Origin: Thermosediminibacterales bacterium
GTDB lineage: Bacteria; Bacillota; Thermosediminibacteria; Koleobacterales; JARRCM01
Length of the DNA: 47,427 nucleotides
Direction of reading: 5' to 3'
Assembly (NCBI GenBank): GCA_029982205.1
Contig: JARRCM010000006.1
Location: 73,438 to 120,864, forward strand
Made by a program: the position numbers and the translations under genes. Of this stretch, positions 20,399-29,362 are shown one piece after another. Every line of letters starts with the position of its first letter. The stretch's first letter is position 1. Under the pieces are notes generated by a model that did not search any database, had not been told where the DNA came from, and was given only the letters and a program-made list of their open reading frames with translations.

Positions 20399-21262
20399 TT
20401 AAATGCTAACCCGCACACCTGACCCTGACTTGGATTTCTTCTCCACTCTGACAGCCACTCTCTTATCCGGAAAAATGCCTTCATCCTGAATTACCAACGC
20501 CACCCTGCCGTCGAACCAGTCACCGTTTCTGATGTGGAAAGCAAGACTTGACGCGATGGAGCGTGGAACGTAACCGAGGTCAATACCTTCAGGAGTCCAT
20601 AAGCGGACGGCATTGGGGTCGTGGATGTTATTTGTCTCATGCTGGAGAATAATATTATCCCCTACCTTTAAAAAAGGAATTGAGAAAATTCTTTTCTCAT
20701 GCTTTAGTCCGGCAGGATGAATATAAAATGGCTTATCGCCAGAAAATAATTTCTTGGGGTTTTCCTCGGGTATATTGAGAATAAAAGTATTAAGAAAATC
20801 GTTATTCTTAAAATTGTTGTTCCCGTAAAGGTATTCAGCATAAATGTTTACTCTCAAATCCTCAGATAGGGTTTCTGCAAAAAACAGGCTGTCACTCTGG
20901 GTAAGATCCATATCATCGAGGTAAGATAGTCCTAACCCTAAAGCCCCTGAGTAAAAATATACAGAGGCCCTGCCGAGTCTTTCGAAATGTTCTAGCTGTG
21001 AATTCGCAGGTTTTATGTCTTCCCACGAGAAGATATAAAAACCCTTTACATCGTTTAAAAACCCCCCTTCAAAAAGCTCACCAATCTTTTTGTTTGTTAA
21101 GTTTTTGTAACTGCCTTGTGATAATTCACCCTTAATGGTTTGAACTTTTTTCTCCAAAATCTTATATGAATTTTCATTTATAATCTGAATTTCAAGTTCT
21201 AATATTGTCCCTTCATTTTTCAAAAAATCTGTAGCTCCCAATAAAAACGTAGCTTTAAACAT
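20399..21262 (-). CDS. HIRAN-domain protein next to the cas operon
   Basis: From the ATG at 21262 (AGGGG upstream) this is a 287-residue protein. The N-terminal ~190 residues match no family I recognise. The C-terminal ~90 residues look like a HIRAN domain: ILQHETNNIHDPNAVRLW, then GIDLGYVPRSIASSLAFHI. HIRAN domains bind DNA ends or single-stranded 3' ends in known proteins such as HLTF, and stand-alone bacterial HIRAN proteins have been noted with WYL regulators. Here it lies directly after a WYL regulator gene and before cas6 on the same strand, so a role in CRISPR adaptation or in sensing damaged or foreign DNA is an inference. A longer frame to 21319 would overlap the WYL gene. Confidence 0.7.
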   Translation of the reverse strand: MFKATFLLGATDFLKNEGTILELEIQIINENSYKILEKKVQTIKGELSQGSYKNLTNKKIGELFEGGFLNDVKGFYIFSWEDIKPANSQLEHFERLGRASVYFYSGALGLGLSYLDDMDLTQSDSLFFAETLSEDLRVNIYAEYLYGNNNFKNNDFLNTFILNIPEENPKKLFSGDKPFYIHPAGLKHEKRIFSIPFLKVGDNIILQHETNNIHDPNAVRLWTPEGIDLGYVPRSIASSLAFHIRNGDWFDGRVALVIQDEGIFPDKRVAVRVEKKSKSGSGVRVSI

Positions 21263-21302
21263 AATAAACCAGCCCCTTTTTTCTTTGCTTATATATATCC
21301 TA

Positions 21303-22319
21303 TCATGAGAGCTGGTCATACCGTGTCCTTTTAAGATAAATTTCAGCCATTTTTTCTGCTTCTTTGATAATTTTTTCCTTAAGTTCCACAGGTTCTATAA
21401 CTTCTACTTCTCCGCCAAAGCTTAATACCCATGAAGATATCTCTTCAAGACCTGCTACCCTGCGTTCAAAAATTATAGAACCATCAGACAGTTCTTCGAT
21501 TTTATGTGCTTTCGTTCTGTAATATTCTTTAATAAATCGAGCCTTCCCGGGTGAAAATTTTAATTTAACATGATATATTTTTTGGCTCTTTAATATTTCC
21601 CAGGAATCTTTTATGTAATCTCTATAAGAAAAGCCGTCATCTATGACAAATGTTTCGTCTTTTACTTTTAAATCCTTTATTCTAGATATTCTAAAATCTC
21701 TAATCTCGTGATTTTTACGGCAAAAACCTGTAAGGTAGAAGTTCTGATTTTTAAAAGCAATACAATAAGGTTCTACTTCTCTCCAAAGCAAGGTGTCTGA
21801 GCTAAAAGAGTAGTATTTCATTTTTATAACCTTTCTCTCGTTTATGGCTGTCTCTAATGCTTTAAGAACTTCGCTTGATATTTCTGTAGTAGGGTCTAAC
21901 AGTCGGAAATCTACTTTAAAGAAATCTTTAACATCATCTATAAATTTCTGATTTATTTTAGGAAGGTTTGTTATTATCTGAGATATAAAATTATAAGCAT
22001 TCTTTGTAATTGGCAGATTTGAAACAGGTGAAAGAATCTCTTTCAAAAAATAAAGGCTTATTAGCTCTTCTATTGTAAACTGAAACCTGGAAATTTCGAT
22101 TTTGTTTAATTTAAAACATAATCCTTTTTCTGTTTCTTCTTCGTAAATGGGAAAATTTAAAATGGAAAGAGTATCCAAATCTCGTCTTATGGTCTTTTGA
22201 GAAACAACTATACCTTCGTTTAAGAGCCTTTTATGCAACTCATTTGCGGTATAGCCATCCTTTTTCCAACCTAAAAGGGAAAGGATAAAAAGTTGCCGTT
22301 CTATTTGTTTTGAATCCAA
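21303..22319 (-). CDS. HTH-WYL transcriptional regulator
   Basis: The 338-residue protein has an N-terminal DeoR-like winged helix (about 1-65: ERQLFILSLL, ANELHKRLL, VSQKTIRRDLDTLSIL) and a WYL domain (about 150-235). The WYL domain carries EPYCIAFKNQNFYLTGFCRK and RDFRISRIKDL, followed by a WCX-like C-terminal region. WYL domains bind ligands, likely nucleic acids or nucleotides, and several regulate CRISPR or other defence operons. The start is a TTG at 22319, with GGGGGG seven bases upstream, overlapping the FlhB-like gene by 19 bases. It is 40 bases upstream of the HIRAN gene. Control of the downstream cas operon is plausible but not demonstrated. Confidence 0.85.
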   Translation of the reverse strand: MDSKQIERQLFILSLLGWKKDGYTANELHKRLLNEGIVVSQKTIRRDLDTLSILNFPIYEEETEKGLCFKLNKIEISRFQFTIEELISLYFLKEILSPVSNLPITKNAYNFISQIITNLPKINQKFIDDVKDFFKVDFRLLDPTTEISSEVLKALETAINERKVIKMKYYSFSSDTLLWREVEPYCIAFKNQNFYLTGFCRKNHEIRDFRISRIKDLKVKDETFVIDDGFSYRDYIKDSWEILKSQKIYHVKLKFSPGKARFIKEYYRTKAHKIEELSDGSIIFERRVAGLEEISSWVLSFGGEVEVIEPVELKEKIIKEAEKMAEIYLKRTRYDQLS

Positions 22320-22609
22320 TTTTTAACCCCCCAGGCTTCTTTATCCAGGTTGTAGACAAAAGTTAAAATCTCAGCAATAACCCTGTAAAGCTTTTCCGGG
22401 ACCTCATCATTAAGATCGATGTGTAACAAAGCATCGATCAGTTCAGGGTCTTTATACAGAGGCACCTGGTTTTCCCGGGCAATATTGATAATTCTGCGGG
22501 CTATATCTCCTTTACCCCGGGCAATAACCTTCGGAGCGCTATCCACTGAAGGGTCATATCCAAGAGCTACCGCTTTATCAATTGACTTATCGTTGCGTTT
22601 TTTACTCAT
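22301..22609 (-). CDS. FlhB-like C-terminal domain protein (YlqH family)
   Basis: This 102-residue soluble protein matches the cytoplasmic domain of FlhB/EscU export switches without the membrane part. It has AVALGYDPSVDSAPKVIARG, where the usual NPTH-type cleavage motif is replaced, then ENQVPLYKDPELIDALLHID and EVPEKLYRVIAEILTFVY. Such stand-alone proteins (YlqH) occur with a FliK-like partner in many Firmicutes, and their function is unknown. The ATG at 22609 has AGGAG upstream. It follows the FliK-like gene by 13 bases and overlaps the WYL gene. Confidence 0.8.
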   Translation of the reverse strand: MSKKRNDKSIDKAVALGYDPSVDSAPKVIARGKGDIARRIINIARENQVPLYKDPELIDALLHIDLNDEVPEKLYRVIAEILTFVYNLDKEAWGVKNWIQNK

Positions 22610-22622
22610 CAGATATCTTCTC

Positions 22623-23345
22623 CTAAACCTTAATATCAAATAAAATCATTTCTCCAAAACCTCTGATTTCTCTATTAACCCTAATTTTAAAATCTACCAT
22701 CTTATAATCGAGCTCTTTTAAACGTTTTTCTAATAAATCTAATTTTTTTTCGATTATGTATTTTGTTTCTATATTAGTCACTTGAATCTCACCGTTAATT
22801 TGCTTGTTAAAAATCTCGGCTGTGATATAAACAGTGTTTAGGTTTTTCGTGGTAATGGAAAATTCAATCCTCAACCTGTGTGAATCAACAGATTTATTCT
22901 TACGATATGGGCGTTTTTGAATTTTTATGTTTGCTGTATGGTATTCTCCGTTAAAAACTACAGGAACCTGCAGGAAAATGAAATCAGAAGAAGAGGCGTT
23001 CTTTTTATTTGATAAAACCAAAAGAGGCTTTTGTATGTCCTGTTTTATTCGAATCTCAGATATATCTCTCTCAATCACAGGAGGTTTCGATTTGTTTTTA
23101 GTAAGGCGGAATTCCACAGCTCCTTCTTTTGAAATTCCACGATAAACCAGTTCAATCTGCTGGCCCTTTTTAAAGTTTATCCTAGTTTTTGCTGAAATCA
23201 GCTTTCCCCTTAAATTCAGAATCACGGAATCCTGCAGAACTTCTACCACGCGTGCCTTTAAAACAGCTCCCGGTTTTATACCAAACGGATCGTTCAAAAG
23301 CTTTAACAGGTTTGGGCCAGCGTTTACCAAACCAGAAACATCCAT
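22623..23345 (-). CDS. FliK/YlqG-like protein
   Basis: The 240-residue protein has an N-terminal OB-like segment (GAVLKARVVEVLQDSVILNLRG) and a C-terminal region like the flagellar hook-length control domain (FLQVPVVFNGEYHTANIKI, then VNREIRGFGEMILFDIKV). It is shorter than true FliK and pairs with the FlhB-like gene downstream, as in the ylqG-ylqH arrangement. No flagellar genes are nearby, so hook control is unlikely to be its local role. The ATG at 23345 follows GGAGGG. An upstream ATG at 23363 has no ribosome site. Confidence 0.65.
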   Translation of the reverse strand: MDVSGLVNAGPNLLKLLNDPFGIKPGAVLKARVVEVLQDSVILNLRGKLISAKTRINFKKGQQIELVYRGISKEGAVEFRLTKNKSKPPVIERDISEIRIKQDIQKPLLVLSNKKNASSSDFIFLQVPVVFNGEYHTANIKIQKRPYRKNKSVDSHRLRIEFSITTKNLNTVYITAEIFNKQINGEIQVTNIETKYIIEKKLDLLEKRLKELDYKMVDFKIRVNREIRGFGEMILFDIKV

Positions 23346-23405
23346 GGGAACTTCCCTCCGCATACATTGTTTTTATCAGTTCCAATTGTAATAATAGCAC
23401 ATGAT

Positions 23406-24569
23406 CTATGAAAGGTTATAATCTATGATTTCTTTTAAAGATCTTAAAGTATAATCTATTTCATCTGTTGTGTTAAAATATCCTATACTAAACCGTAAAG
23501 TGCCTTCAGGAAAACTGCCGATGGTTTTATGTGCCAAAGGCGCACAGTGAAGCCCTGAACGGGTCATGACACCATATTGGTAATCCAGCATAAAACTCAA
23601 CTCGCCCATATCTAAACCTTTTATACTTATGGAGATGGTAGAAGTTTGAAGCTCGGGATCACCGGGACCGTAGACTATAATGCCGGGAAGTTTTTTTAAA
23701 CCCTCGAGAAATCTTTCGGTAAGCTGTTTTTCATGATTCCGTATGTTCTGCAGCCCTGTTTTGTTTATAAATTTCAGGCCTGCATTAAGCCCTGCTATCC
23801 CAACAGTATTCATTGTCCCGCTTTCAAACTTATCAGGCAGCATATCAGGCTGATACTCCATATCTGACCTGCTGCCGGTTCCCCCTTCAATCAGGGGTTC
23901 CATCTGTTCTGCAGCGCGCCGGCTGATGCAAAGCCCCCCGATACCAGGCGGACCCATTAAAGATTTATGACCGGTAAAAGCAAGGACATCTAGCCCCAGA
24001 TTTTCAAAATCTATTTCATAGACTCCGGCGGTCTGGGCGGTGTCCAGGACATATAACAAACCCTCTTCATTGGCAATCTCTCCTATTTCTTCAACTGGCA
24101 TTAAAGTGCCTGTGACATTAGAGGCATGTGTTAATACAATCATTTTGGTGTTATGTTTTATTTTATCTTTCACCAGTTGTGGATTTAATAACCCTTTCTC
24201 ATCACACTTAACAAAATCTACCTCTATACCTTTTGTTTTTTCAAGGTTTCTCAGAGGGCGCACAACAGAATTGTGTTCCATACTTGATGTTATAACATGG
24301 TCCCCTTTTTTCAATAATCCCTTTAAAGCCATATTTAATGAATGTGTAATATTCTGTGTAAAAATCACCTGTTCAGGAGATGGAATATTAAAAAAGTCCT
24401 TAAGCAGCACCCTTGTTTCAAGTAGAATCCTTCCGGCTTCAAGGGAACACTCATACCCTCCCCTGCCCGGGCTGCAGCCGATGTTTTTCATATAGTTCTC
24501 CATCGCCTCCCATACAGCGGGAGGTTTAGGCCTTGAAGTTGCGGCATTATCTAAATATACCTGTCTCAT
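23406..24569 (-). CDS. cysteine desulfurase family protein (class V aminotransferase)
   Basis: This PLP enzyme of 387 residues probably removes sulfur (or selenium) from cysteine (selenocysteine) for delivery to acceptors. It starts MRQVYLDNAATSRPKPP. It has the His of SSMEHNSVVRP, the PLP-binding Asp-x-x-x of VLDTAQTAGV, the Schiff-base lysine in FTGHKSLMGPPG and the mobile-loop cysteine in RSGLHCAPLAHK. The RSGLHC type of loop places it with the SufS/CsdB-like group. GGAG lies 10 bases before the ATG at 24569; a long upstream frame is spurious. A minus-strand promoter lies in the 73-bp element at 24610-24682. Related genes are often neighbours of DUF3343; here DUF3343 lies 7 kb away behind a second copy of that element. 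Confidence 0.88.
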   Translation of the reverse strand: MRQVYLDNAATSRPKPPAVWEAMENYMKNIGCSPGRGGYECSLEAGRILLETRVLLKDFFNIPSPEQVIFTQNITHSLNMALKGLLKKGDHVITSSMEHNSVVRPLRNLEKTKGIEVDFVKCDEKGLLNPQLVKDKIKHNTKMIVLTHASNVTGTLMPVEEIGEIANEEGLLYVLDTAQTAGVYEIDFENLGLDVLAFTGHKSLMGPPGIGGLCISRRAAEQMEPLIEGGTGSRSDMEYQPDMLPDKFESGTMNTVGIAGLNAGLKFINKTGLQNIRNHEKQLTERFLEGLKKLPGIIVYGPGDPELQTSTISISIKGLDMGELSFMLDYQYGVMTRSGLHCAPLAHKTIGSFPEGTLRFSIGYFNTTDEIDYTLRSLKEIIDYNLS

Positions 24570-24609
24570 AGTATTTTTTCTCCTTTTTTTTGAATCCAAC
24601 ACATCGTTT

Positions 24610-24682
24610 CCATGTATTTCTAATTTTAGTATTGCATATGAATATATTAAAGTCAATATGATATTCGCGTTATAATAATATT
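24610..24682. promoter_or_regulatory. left copy of a duplicated divergent promoter/operator
   Basis: This 73-bp element recurs at 31463-31535 with about 80% identity by eye. The core (about 24640-24676) has only three or four differences. On the minus strand it carries TTGACT (24651-24656) and AATACT (24628-24633) with 17 bases between them, suitable for the cysteine desulfurase gene. On the plus strand TATAAT lies at the right edge of the core. An imperfect palindrome with GAATAT and ATATTC arms spans the core, as an operator would. Confidence 0.6.
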
Positions 24683-24803
24683 TTAATTGTAAAAATTTAT
24701 AAATTGGCTTCTCTTTGCGATATTTGAGTAAACACAACATAAAATCCCTACCAGAATTGATAGGGAGTTTATTACAAAAAAAATCAAAATTCAGATTCCT
24801 TGT

Positions 24804-26561
24804 TTACAATCTTTCTGGAACACCCTCTGTTGACCATCCTCTTAAACTATAATAATCTGATAACATTGTTTCCAATTGTTCTCTTGTAATAACCTTGCTT
24901 TTAGAACCTATAGGCTCTTCGAAAAATCTTTCAGGCAGGGTATCATCTTTTTTAGTAATGCCTTCTCTTATGTTAAATATCCGTGTGGCATCCACTATGT
25001 TTGACGCTATTTTTCTAAGCTCTTCTGTGTTTAATTTTAATCCCGTCGTAGCTTGAATTATCGTAGAAAGGTCTTCCCATAACACTATATCTCTATAAAA
25101 CCGGCATAAAATTAGTGCATCGTACAAAGCCAGCCTATCTTCATATTCTATAAAGAGTTTTGCTTTTCCTTCCGTTGTATCAGGGTCTATTATCCCTGCT
25201 AATTCCGGTTTGTAAAAGGTTGATCTCAAATGACACGCTCCTCTGTCTGAGGTAGCATAAGCTAATCCCATCCCTTTCAGTATTCTTGGATCATATCCTG
25301 CTGGTTCCAAACCCTTTACATGTATAGCTATATTTTCTAAACCCAGCTGTTTGCTTGCCGTTTTAATGCCTTCGGCTAATACTGCTCCGGCACCTCTCTT
25401 ATAAACGATATCTTCAATGAGTCTAGCTATTTTATCTACCTGACCATAATCTATATCCAAATCAAGCTTCCCGGCCTTTGATGCTTCTATTGCAAATGCT
25501 ACCATATTACCTGTTGTTATTGTATCTATGCCAAACCTGTCACAGAGGTCATTAAGATAGGCTATTGCTTTTATGTCATCTATGCAGCATAACCCACCGA
25601 AGGAATATATTGTTTCATATTCAGGGCCTTCAATAGTTAACCCTTTATATGGCCCTTCTTTGATTTTACTTAACTTACCACAAGCAAAGAAACACGGTGG
25701 ACATGCTCTAGGGGTTACTTCCATTTCTCGCTGCATTTTTTCTGCACTTATATTTTCCCATGTATCCAGGCTACCTTTATGCCAGTATTGAGTAGGAAAC
25801 CCTTCAACTTTATTCATTATTGCCACAAGCATCGGTGTTCCTGTATTTTTATATGCCTTAGCACCCGGATCATTTTTTCCTCTTTTCACCAAATCCTTCA
25901 CATAGCTATCTAATAAATCTTGATCAGCCAGTTCACACTTAGAATTACCGTGAAATACTATTGCCTTTAAATTCTTTTTGCCCATAACGGTTCCTACTCC
26001 TGTTCGCCCGGCTGATCTCCAGTAATTATTTTCTATGCAAGCATATCTTACCAGATTTTCTCCTGCCGGGCCTATTACTACAGCCTGGGCGCCTTTTTTC
26101 GCTACCTCTGCTAATACTGAATCTTCCGTTTCATAGGTGTCTTTCCCCCACAAATGAGATGCATCATGAAATTCTACCCTTTCATCAGATATCTCCAAAT
26201 ACACTTTCTCTTTTGAAATCCCTTCAATAACTATAGCGTCATAACCGGTCTTTTTAAGAGCAGGAGCTACATTGCCTCCCGAATAGGATTCAGAGTAAAT
26301 TCCAGTTAGAGGAGATTTTGTGAAAACTCCATATCTGCTTGATCCCATCATTTTGGTATCTGCTATAGGGCCGGTGGTAAATATTAGCTTGTTATCTTCA
26401 GACATAGGACAAACACCTTTGGGAATTTCTTTTAAAAGCAAATAACTCCCAAGGCCTTTTCCACCTAAATATTTTTTCAAAATTTCATCGGCTATCTCTT
26501 CAACATGATAGGTTTTATTTGTAAGATTTATCTTTAGCAGCCTATTATAAAATCCATACAT
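24804..26561 (-). CDS. aor: aldehyde:ferredoxin oxidoreductase (tungsten-bis-pterin type)
   Basis: The enzyme interconverts aldehydes and carboxylic acids with ferredoxin, using a tungsten (or molybdenum) bis-pterin and one [4Fe-4S] cluster. The 585-residue protein has the normal family length. It has YLGGKGLGSYLL near the start, TGPIADTKMMGSSRYGVFTKSP in domain 1, the cysteine cluster RACPPCFFACGK (CxxCxxxC), EGPEYETIYSFGGLC, and a late cysteine in YDALILCRF that completes the cluster. The ATG at 26561 has GGAGG 11 bases upstream. It is the last gene of adh-permease-aor, so aldehyde from the dehydrogenase, or acid reduced by this enzyme, probably links the two. The substrate is unknown. Confidence 0.92.
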   Translation of the reverse strand: MYGFYNRLLKINLTNKTYHVEEIADEILKKYLGGKGLGSYLLLKEIPKGVCPMSEDNKLIFTTGPIADTKMMGSSRYGVFTKSPLTGIYSESYSGGNVAPALKKTGYDAIVIEGISKEKVYLEISDERVEFHDASHLWGKDTYETEDSVLAEVAKKGAQAVVIGPAGENLVRYACIENNYWRSAGRTGVGTVMGKKNLKAIVFHGNSKCELADQDLLDSYVKDLVKRGKNDPGAKAYKNTGTPMLVAIMNKVEGFPTQYWHKGSLDTWENISAEKMQREMEVTPRACPPCFFACGKLSKIKEGPYKGLTIEGPEYETIYSFGGLCCIDDIKAIAYLNDLCDRFGIDTITTGNMVAFAIEASKAGKLDLDIDYGQVDKIARLIEDIVYKRGAGAVLAEGIKTASKQLGLENIAIHVKGLEPAGYDPRILKGMGLAYATSDRGACHLRSTFYKPELAGIIDPDTTEGKAKLFIEYEDRLALYDALILCRFYRDIVLWEDLSTIIQATTGLKLNTEELRKIASNIVDATRIFNIREGITKKDDTLPERFFEEPIGSKSKVITREQLETMLSDYYSLRGWSTEGVPERL

Positions 26562-26590
26562 TGTCTTTAACCCTCCTCTCAAAAATCAGT

Positions 26591-26630
26591 TTAAGGGGCA
26601 AGATATATTCCAAAAAATCTTACCCCTTAA
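26591..26630 (-). terminator. strong hairpin between permease and aor genes
   Basis: Arms TTAAGGGG plus AAGAT pair with ATCTT plus CCCCTTAA, with one bulge on each side, around a 14-base AT loop. On the minus strand a short T-run follows after four bases. It may reduce read-through into aor or stabilise the upstream message. Confidence 0.5.
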
Positions 26631-26651
26631 TCAAGAATCTATATTACGAAA

Positions 26652-28010
26652 TTACGAACCTGCTGATACCTCTGAATCCACTTTTGCTGCTATGGTTTTT
26701 CCTGATTCAATTAACAGATACATAATAATCCCTAATCCTAAACCCCATGCAGCACCTTTCATTGCCAGAACCGCACCGGTCACACCTGCTATTCCCTTTT
26801 GCTCATTAGTTTTAACCATGTCCATTGCAATCCTTGTACAGACAAATCCCTGAACCAAAAGGGTAAGCGACAGAGCAATAGGCAATGCCGGACGCACCAA
26901 AGAAACTATCGGCATCAGGCTTACGCCTACAAACGTCATAATCCTAAACGTTCCCATTCCACTGTATATAGAATCCATACCATCTCTACCGTCTTTATAC
27001 CTTTCGGAAACAGCAGCTGTAACTGCTGCCCACAGCGGTCCACATAATTGTGTATATGGAGAAATAAATGCCTGTACTAAATTCCTTATACCACTTATAA
27101 GATTTGACCTGTCGGGGTTAAAATCTATTTTTTCATCTTTCCTAACCACATCAGCCTCAGTAATCAAAGCTTTGCTTGTTACAAAATCACCAAAAGCGAT
27201 AATATATGCTGCAAACATCATAGGAAGAGCTGCAACAAACATATTAAACCCAGGGAAACCAATCCCAAATGGAGTTACTTCTTTTATAAGTCCGCCAAAT
27301 TGCGGTACAAATATTTCCCATTTAATCTGAGGTACCGGGAGTTCCTTAACTATCGGGCCTAAAATTAATGCAATAAGTATTGCCGGAAGCATACCATATT
27401 TAGCTATATTGTTCATAAGCCTGCTTTTTTGTCTTACTTTTTTAAACTTGGCGGAAAATAAAAGGTAAAAAGACAAGAGCCCTCCAACTAAAATAGTTAT
27501 AGGAAACTGTTCGAACCTGCCCCCTGGTTTTAATTCACCCATAATAGCCGCAATTCCTGCCCCCAGTAGGATACCAGCTTTAATTGAATCAGGTACTCGG
27601 GAAACAAGTTTTTGAGCAAGACCTGTTATACCCATTATTAAGAAAAACACACCAACTAAAAGCTGTAAAGCAATTAACGCTTGAGTTCTTTCCGGTCCTA
27701 TTGGGTATTGAGTAAGATAAGCTATAGTCAGGGGAATTGCTGGAGTAATCCATCCCGGAACTACAGGATCTCCTAAAAGAACGTGCAAATTGTATAAAAG
27801 TCCATTAATAATAACCATTGTAAGCGCAATCTCAAAAGAAACACCGAGAACTTCCGTTAATACCGGAATAGCTCCAAGACATGTCGCACACATAAGTAGT
27901 GCCTGTAAAGCTTCAGGCCATTCCCACCGGTAGTGAATTAAAGGTAAACGAATCTTAAAAGGCCCAAAAGGTATAAACGGTTGTTCCTTTCCATATTCTC
28001 TAACTGCCAT
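26652..28010 (-). CDS. multi-spanning permease, NCS2/xanthine-uracil-like
   Basis: A 452-residue integral membrane protein with about 12 predicted hydrophobic helices. It resembles the nucleobase/ascorbate (NCS2, UraA-like) and SLC26-type fold: PEALQALLMCATCLGAIPVL at the first helix, LGDPVVPGWITPAIPLTIAYL around the substrate-binding half-helices, and RVPDSIKAGILLGAGIAAIMGEL in the fourth to fifth helices. Its cargo cannot be read. Because it lies between an alcohol dehydrogenase and an aldehyde oxidoreductase, a carboxylate or aromatic substrate is a reasonable inference over a nucleobase. The ATG at 28010 has AGGAG at 7 bases; an ATG two codons earlier is too close to it. Confidence 0.72.
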   Translation of the reverse strand: MAVREYGKEQPFIPFGPFKIRLPLIHYRWEWPEALQALLMCATCLGAIPVLTEVLGVSFEIALTMVIINGLLYNLHVLLGDPVVPGWITPAIPLTIAYLTQYPIGPERTQALIALQLLVGVFFLIMGITGLAQKLVSRVPDSIKAGILLGAGIAAIMGELKPGGRFEQFPITILVGGLLSFYLLFSAKFKKVRQKSRLMNNIAKYGMLPAILIALILGPIVKELPVPQIKWEIFVPQFGGLIKEVTPFGIGFPGFNMFVAALPMMFAAYIIAFGDFVTSKALITEADVVRKDEKIDFNPDRSNLISGIRNLVQAFISPYTQLCGPLWAAVTAAVSERYKDGRDGMDSIYSGMGTFRIMTFVGVSLMPIVSLVRPALPIALSLTLLVQGFVCTRIAMDMVKTNEQKGIAGVTGAVLAMKGAAWGLGLGIIMYLLIESGKTIAAKVDSEVSAGS

Positions 28011-28102
28011 ATACATACTCCTTTCTTTTTGTTTTTGTTTTTTAATTTTTTAAACTATTTCATAACATCACCTCACAGCTTGCTTTTATTGTCAGCTAAA
28101 GA

Positions 28103-28128
28103 CCCGAAATATTTTTTAATATTTCAGG
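28103..28128 (-). terminator. hairpin between adh and permease genes
   Basis: GAAATATT and AATATTTC form an 8-bp AT stem with a TTTT loop (28106-28125), 17 bases past the adh stop. No clear T-run follows, so it may be an intercistronic or weak attenuating structure. Confidence 0.35.
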
Positions 28129-28144
28129 CCTGCTTTTCTCACCT

Positions 28145-29302
28145 TTACCATGCATTAGTATAAATCTGCGTAATATCTTCAAGGGTTAAAACTCTTGGGT
28201 TGTTAGAAAGCAATCGGGTAACCTTTACCCCGGCCTCAGCGAGCTTTGGTATTGCAGCTTCAGGTATGTCTACCTCTCTTAATTTTGTTGGAACCCCGAT
28301 GTCTTCAGCTAAGGCAATCATGGCATCTATTGCTTTTTGAGCAGCCTCTCTAATAGATAAACCTTCAATGTTTTCTCCCATCGCTTCGGCAATTTTGGCA
28401 AACTTCTCCATACGGCTGACCACATTATATTCCATCACATATCTCAGCATTAAAGTATTGGCCATTCCATGCGGGATATGGAACTGACCACCCAGAGGGT
28501 ATGCAAGTGCATGAACCGCCCCTACACCGGCGTTTGCAAAGGCAACACCAGCCATAAGACTTCCCAATGACATGTTATATCGGGCTTCTATATTTTCTCC
28601 ATCGGCAACTGCCGTCCTGAGGCTTCCGGAAATTAATTTAATAGCTTCAAGAGATATGCACTCTGTAAATTTATTGGCCTTTTTAGCTATATAAGACTCT
28701 ATAGCATGGATAAGTGCATCCATACCGGTATTTGCCGTTATTTTAGGCGGAACTGTAATAGTCAAATTTGGATCCACTATAGCAACATCTGCATAAAGAT
28801 AAGGACTTACTACGCCTTTCTTTAATTCTTCTTTCACATCTGTTAATATTGCTATTGGAGTTACTTCTGAACCCGTGCCTGAAGTTGTAGGTAACATAAT
28901 TGTTGGTAAGCCGGGTTTTTCAACTAAATTTGTCCCAACATATTTATCTATAGGGCCTCCATTTGTCACCAATATTGATACTGCTTTTGTTGCATCTATA
29001 GAACTTCCACCGCCAAGACCAATCAACAAATTATAGCCATCCTGTTTTACTGCTTCTGCAATATCTTCAACTGTATCTATTGGTGGTTCCGGAATAACTT
29101 TATCAAAATAACCAACCTCAAAGCCTTCTTTTTCAAGAATTCCTTTGACTTTTTCTAATATCCCCGCTTTAGCAATTCCTTCATCGGTAATTATAAATAC
29201 TTTTTTTCCCCCTAGCTTTCTAGCCTCACTACCCAATTTTTTTAATGCTCCTACTCCCATAATAATAGAACCTGCTGTTGAAAAATTAAATATGCCATTC
29301 AC
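28145..29302 (-). CDS. iron-dependent (group III) alcohol dehydrogenase
   Basis: This NAD(P)-linked, iron-dependent dehydrogenase of 385 residues carries the family signatures in order: KVFIITDEGIAKAGI, the dinucleotide loop GGGSSIDATKA (about 97-107), PTTSGTGSEVTPIAIL (about 138-153), and metal ligands in TGMDALIHAIESY and GAVHALAYPLGGQFHIPHG. The start is a GTG at 29302 with GGAGG 11 bases upstream. It is the first gene of the adh-permease-aor unit. A candidate sigma-54 promoter lies 60-80 bases upstream, and the likely activator is the next gene on the same strand. It probably supplies or consumes the aldehyde handled by the oxidoreductase; its chain-length preference is unknown. Confidence 0.9.
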   Translation of the reverse strand: MNGIFNFSTAGSIIMGVGALKKLGSEARKLGGKKVFIITDEGIAKAGILEKVKGILEKEGFEVGYFDKVIPEPPIDTVEDIAEAVKQDGYNLLIGLGGGSSIDATKAVSILVTNGGPIDKYVGTNLVEKPGLPTIMLPTTSGTGSEVTPIAILTDVKEELKKGVVSPYLYADVAIVDPNLTITVPPKITANTGMDALIHAIESYIAKKANKFTECISLEAIKLISGSLRTAVADGENIEARYNMSLGSLMAGVAFANAGVGAVHALAYPLGGQFHIPHGMANTLMLRYVMEYNVVSRMEKFAKIAEAMGENIEGLSIREAAQKAIDAMIALAEDIGVPTKLREVDIPEAAIPKLAEAGVKVTRLLSNNPRVLTLEDITQIYTNAW

Positions 29303-29362
29303 AAAAAATTCAACCTCCTTTGTAATTTTATTATTTTTTTGATAACTTTTAATGCTTTAACG

